The position numbers and the translations under genes are program-made. From contig LRSR01014205.1 in the NCBI GenBank assembly GCA_001579985.1, positions 1 to 22,614 of the forward strand: DNA of 22,614 nucleotides, given 5' to 3'. The notes under the pieces are model-generated. The model was not told where the DNA came from. It worked only from the letters and a program-made list of their open reading frames with translations, and ran no database searches. Below, piece by piece: positions 19,582 to 22,614 of the stretch (position 1 is the stretch's first letter; every line of letters begins with the position of its first letter). This DNA comes from Hypsibius dujardini (Eukaryota > Tardigrada > Eutardigrada > Parachela > Hypsibiidae).

Positions 19582-21851
19582 ATGATTCCCGACTCAGCCG
19601 TGTTAGACCGGGCGACCATCAACACATTGAGCACGACCATCGCACGGGAGCAAGAGATTCTCGTAAAAACCCTCGCAAAAACCTCTTCCCCGCCCACAAG
19701 CTCGGATTACGAGGCGTGGTTCCGCATTCGCACGGATATTGCGGCATCCAGTAGCCGACTTGAGGAGCTAATTGAAAAGGCCGACAAGGTATCATTTCGG
19801 GGAAATAGAAATAATTACAGCGAACGGGAAGTTACATTCTCAGGAATTATCGAGATTATCAATGACGCCTTACGATTGATTGTTGTATTGACGGGATTGT
19901 GTTGAGTTCAAATTACCGTGGCAGTGGCGCTCCACCCATTTGATTTATCGAGCGGCATACTGTGATGGCCAGTTGATTTCAGCAGTGTTAATTATTCATG
20001 GAGAGGGATGAGTGCAAATAATAAGGACATTCTAGGAGAAGATCAAGGTTGATCGAGTCATCAATTAACTTTAGCGATCGGTAATTGATTGATTGATTGA
20101 CTGTTATTGATTGATGTATTGATTGATTGATGTATTGATTGATTGATGTATTGGTTGATTGATGTATTGACGTGATGTTACATTTTCAGCGCATTCGATG
20201 TTCGAAGCGCTGAATTCGTTTGACGACATAACTACGAGAGTTAACACTGAAAGGGCAAATAGGGCATGCCGGAAAACAAAATTTTTGAAAATAACAATGA
20301 AACCGAATATATTATAAATTACCGGAGTTATCACTGAAGTCTAGCGATTGATTGATGTATCATATGATTGTGTTAAATTGACATTTTCATCGCAGTAGAA
20401 ACATAGATTGATTGGTTGATTTTGCTTGATTTTATAGAACCAACCGCGGGACTCTAAGAACGAAAGCGAGGCCGCTCAGATCGCCCTCAGCGAAGCCACC
20501 GAAACCCATCGGATCCTCTCCATACTTCGTGATGTTTGCCGGGCACTCGAGGGGCTCAAAGCCGGTTTCGGACTGGCGTCATCACTCGAGAAGGACGCCA
20601 AAATTCTCATCGACCTGCGGAAAACGCTCAAAGACTTCGGCAGGGAAGAACGCTGCGGACTGAAAGTGGTCAGCTCGCTGAAAGCCCAACGGACGGAGTT
20701 GCAGTCGGCTTTGGCGGTGCGCGTGGAGCAGGACTGGAAAGAGCTAATCGACGTCACCGCCGCGGGGATCCATCTCCTCAATGATGTCTCATTTTCATCT
20801 CGTTTAAAAGACCTCATCGCCGCTTCCAAAAATCTGCAAATTTTTTCCACAATCACAAAAGACCTTGCTGATCGGATTTTCCGTCAAGTCGTCGCGCCGG
20901 TGGCCAACGGGAAGGCGGGATTTGTGATTTTGGAAGGGGAAGAGATTTCGCTTCAAGTGATCAATCAACCAGACGTTTTCCCATTGGAAATCTCCGCAAT
21001 CACTCGGCTGTCGGAAATCCGTCTGTGTTTCCTTTTTCTCAAACGGAATGTCTTTAAAATGGACGCAGACACGAGTGGGGAACTTGCCGGCGCGTTGGGA
21101 CGGGCCATGGAGGCCGAATTGGTGGAAGCAGTCCAGCGGAATTGCATCGAGGACTCACTTCCGGCGGACTTTGCCGAGTTTCAGGCAGTGAAAGTTGATA
21201 TCGTAAAGGGTGTGGCTGAGCTCAAAGCCGTTCTCGCGGAACTGAACTGCATGAATCCGGTGGGAGGGAACTGGGAAGTTGATGTGGGAAGTTTAGAAAC
21301 GGTGTACGCGGCCAAGTCCGGACGGGAATTGTTAATTCGGAGTCGGCACTTACTCATGTCTGAGAGGGACTTTCTGACTCCGCACAAGATCGCGTCTCTA
21401 GCGAAGTCACCAGCTGATGAAGGGGATGATTTTGCACTCTTCCAGCTGCAGGACATGTCTGTCAGGTACTACAGTAGTACCCAGACTTGCCTGGATGCCT
21501 GCACGTTTAGAGTCGTCTGTCTGTCCGCCAGTCTCGATGTCTGCCCTACTTGTCGCTTGTGGGCACTTTCGGTGTGATATTTTGGCTTGTTTTTTTTCAG
21601 TACCTGCGTTGTCACCATCATGGATCACGGCCGACAGTTGCTGGAACGAGCATCCTCCGCAGCATCATTGCGCTCGCTTGTAACAGCCGTCTACAATTCT
21701 AGCTCAATGCTCCTTGATATCGTACCGTACTCCTTTCAGCAGAAGCTCATTTCCATTCCGTCGGCTGGGGGTAAGCTCTAGAAAAAATATCTATCTGACT
21801 GTCTGACTGTCTATCTACATGTTTGCCTGTCTGTCTGTCTGTCTATCTACC

Positions 21852-21884
<33 letters not shown>

Positions 21885-21935
21885 GACTGTCTGACTGTCT
21901 ATCTACATGTTTGCCTGTCTGTCTGTCTATCTACC

Positions 21936-21978
<43 letters not shown>

Positions 21979-22614
21979 TCGTCTGTCTGTCTGTTTGACT
22001 GTATGTGTTTCATTCTAATTGTGGCGCAAACCTTAATCTTTTTTGTCATTATTTTTAGTGCTGTTTTTCACGAGTTGCATGTACACCTCCTACCAGTTAC
22101 ACATCTGCAACCGCATAGTCCAGAGGTGCGTTGCCTCTTCCGGTGCCTTGGATTTGTCGGATGACACGAATTGGAATGTCTCCTTCTTGGACCTGATCAT
22201 TAGACTTCGTAGCAAAGCGTTTGAAGTCCTAAACGCCGTCAGTGAATTTTTCGCCAAAGAAGTTCTGGACGTGATCAACGACGGACAGACTACTTTGGGT
22301 GAGTAACTATTTTAGCCAGTGCTACTTTTTTGGTATTGGATTATGACGCCCGTTTTCTTTCCAGTTTCGGGGTTGATGACGAAACTGGCACAAAGTCAGC
22401 TGAAGAATCTCCTCGACCAATCTGCTTTGAAACGCGGTCTGGACGTCGTAAATAAACTGGCCGCTTGCTGGCGGGAGATTTTACCACCGATTGTGTTCCA
22501 GCAGACGATCGGAGTACTTGTCGACCGCATCCTGGTGGACTCAACGAATCGTGTTGTCTCCGTGGAAGACATCAATGCGTCTGATTCCACGAAGCTGTGC
22601 GAAAATTTCCGTTG
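19582..22614 (+). CDS. ZW10: ZW10 kinetochore/vesicle-tethering protein, 3' partial
   Basis: Exons: 19582-19788, 20438-21465, 21601-21770, 22059-22298, 22365 to the window end. All are GT-AG and in frame; 631 residues are visible of about 780 expected. Exons 1-2 give the helical, coiled-coil N-terminal half (LEELIEKADK, LKVVSSLKAQRTELQSAL, VEQDWKELID). Exons 3-5 carry the most telling blocks: MLLDIVPYSFQQKLISIPS, then SCMYTSYQLHIC (compare NNCMYIAHHLL in vertebrates), then a stretch with CWREILPPIVFQQTIG and VVSVEDINASDSTKLC. ZW10 with Rod and Zwilch recruits dynein and Mad1-Mad2 to unattached kinetochores, and with NAG and RINT1 tethers Golgi-to-ER vesicles. Start choice: first ATG after an acceptor-like CAG. 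GPR107 is divergent upstream. Confidence 0.94.
20079..20172. repeat. (GATT)n / TGTATTGATTGATTGA repeats in ZW10 intron 1
   Basis: GATT tetramers interrupted by TGTATT give a higher-order 16-20 bp period. They lie in intron 1 (19789-20437, 649 nt). GATTGATT also recurs near 20345 and 20405. This is the same motif as the AATC tract in the repeat-peptide gene, read on the other strand. Confidence 0.9.
21788..22006. repeat. (CTGT)n array with internal duplication, ZW10 intron 3
   Basis: CTGT units with CTAT and CTGA variants fill most of intron 3 (21771-22058). A compound block GACTGTCTATCTACATGTTT occurs twice (about 21804 and 21892), showing a longer duplication of the whole array. The transcript reads (CUGU)n. 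Confidence 0.95.

Overview
The window is animal nuclear DNA, most likely from a small invertebrate with compact genes. Its genes are split by GT-AG introns. Introns without repeats are mostly 66-148 nt. The proteins are animal families: GPR107/108, ZW10, an S1A trypsin and a Ly6-like protein. The mobile DNA (Ty3/gypsy, maT-type mariner, pogo-like MITEs, a foldback-like element) also fits an invertebrate. I cannot name a phylum from sequence alone.

Layout. Bases 1-1770 hold nothing I recognise except one hairpin. Bases 2.0-5.2 kb carry a decayed Ty3/gypsy retrotransposon on the minus strand. A 5'-truncated DD37D mariner (maT-type) relic follows at 5.4-6.24 kb on the plus strand, then a 0.4-kb MITE. 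A five-exon trypsin-like serine protease lies on the minus strand at 7.28-8.62 kb, with an 18-bp minisatellite upstream. Bases 9.9-12.8 kb are a nest of mobile elements: a 250-bp hairpin, two pogo-like MITEs sharing one TA, and two further MITEs sharing one TA. The second of the latter pair is split by a 1.1-kb foldback/Mutator-like element with a perfect 9-bp target duplication. At 13.03 kb is a one-exon gene for a secreted protein made of 26-codon repeats separated by Lys-Arg; its last repeat is frameshifted by loss of one AATC unit. Another MITE sits at 13.7-14.15 kb. The right-hand third is a tight host gene block: a Ly6-like secreted protein (minus), a complete eight-exon GPR107/108 gene (minus), and a divergently transcribed ZW10 gene (plus) that runs off the right edge.

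The genes do not form one pathway. GPR107/108 (Golgi/endosome seven-TM protein) and ZW10 (kinetochore checkpoint RZZ complex and ER-Golgi NRZ tether) share a divergent upstream region of about 1.1 kb. A linking theme is simple-sequence DNA: several introns in all four spliced genes are swollen by CTGT/ACAG, CAGACA or GATT arrays, and AATC units even form codons in the repeat-peptide gene. The least familiar objects are the Lys-Arg repeat prepropeptide with its unstable AATC frame, and the foldback-like element built of inverted 18-bp repeats.
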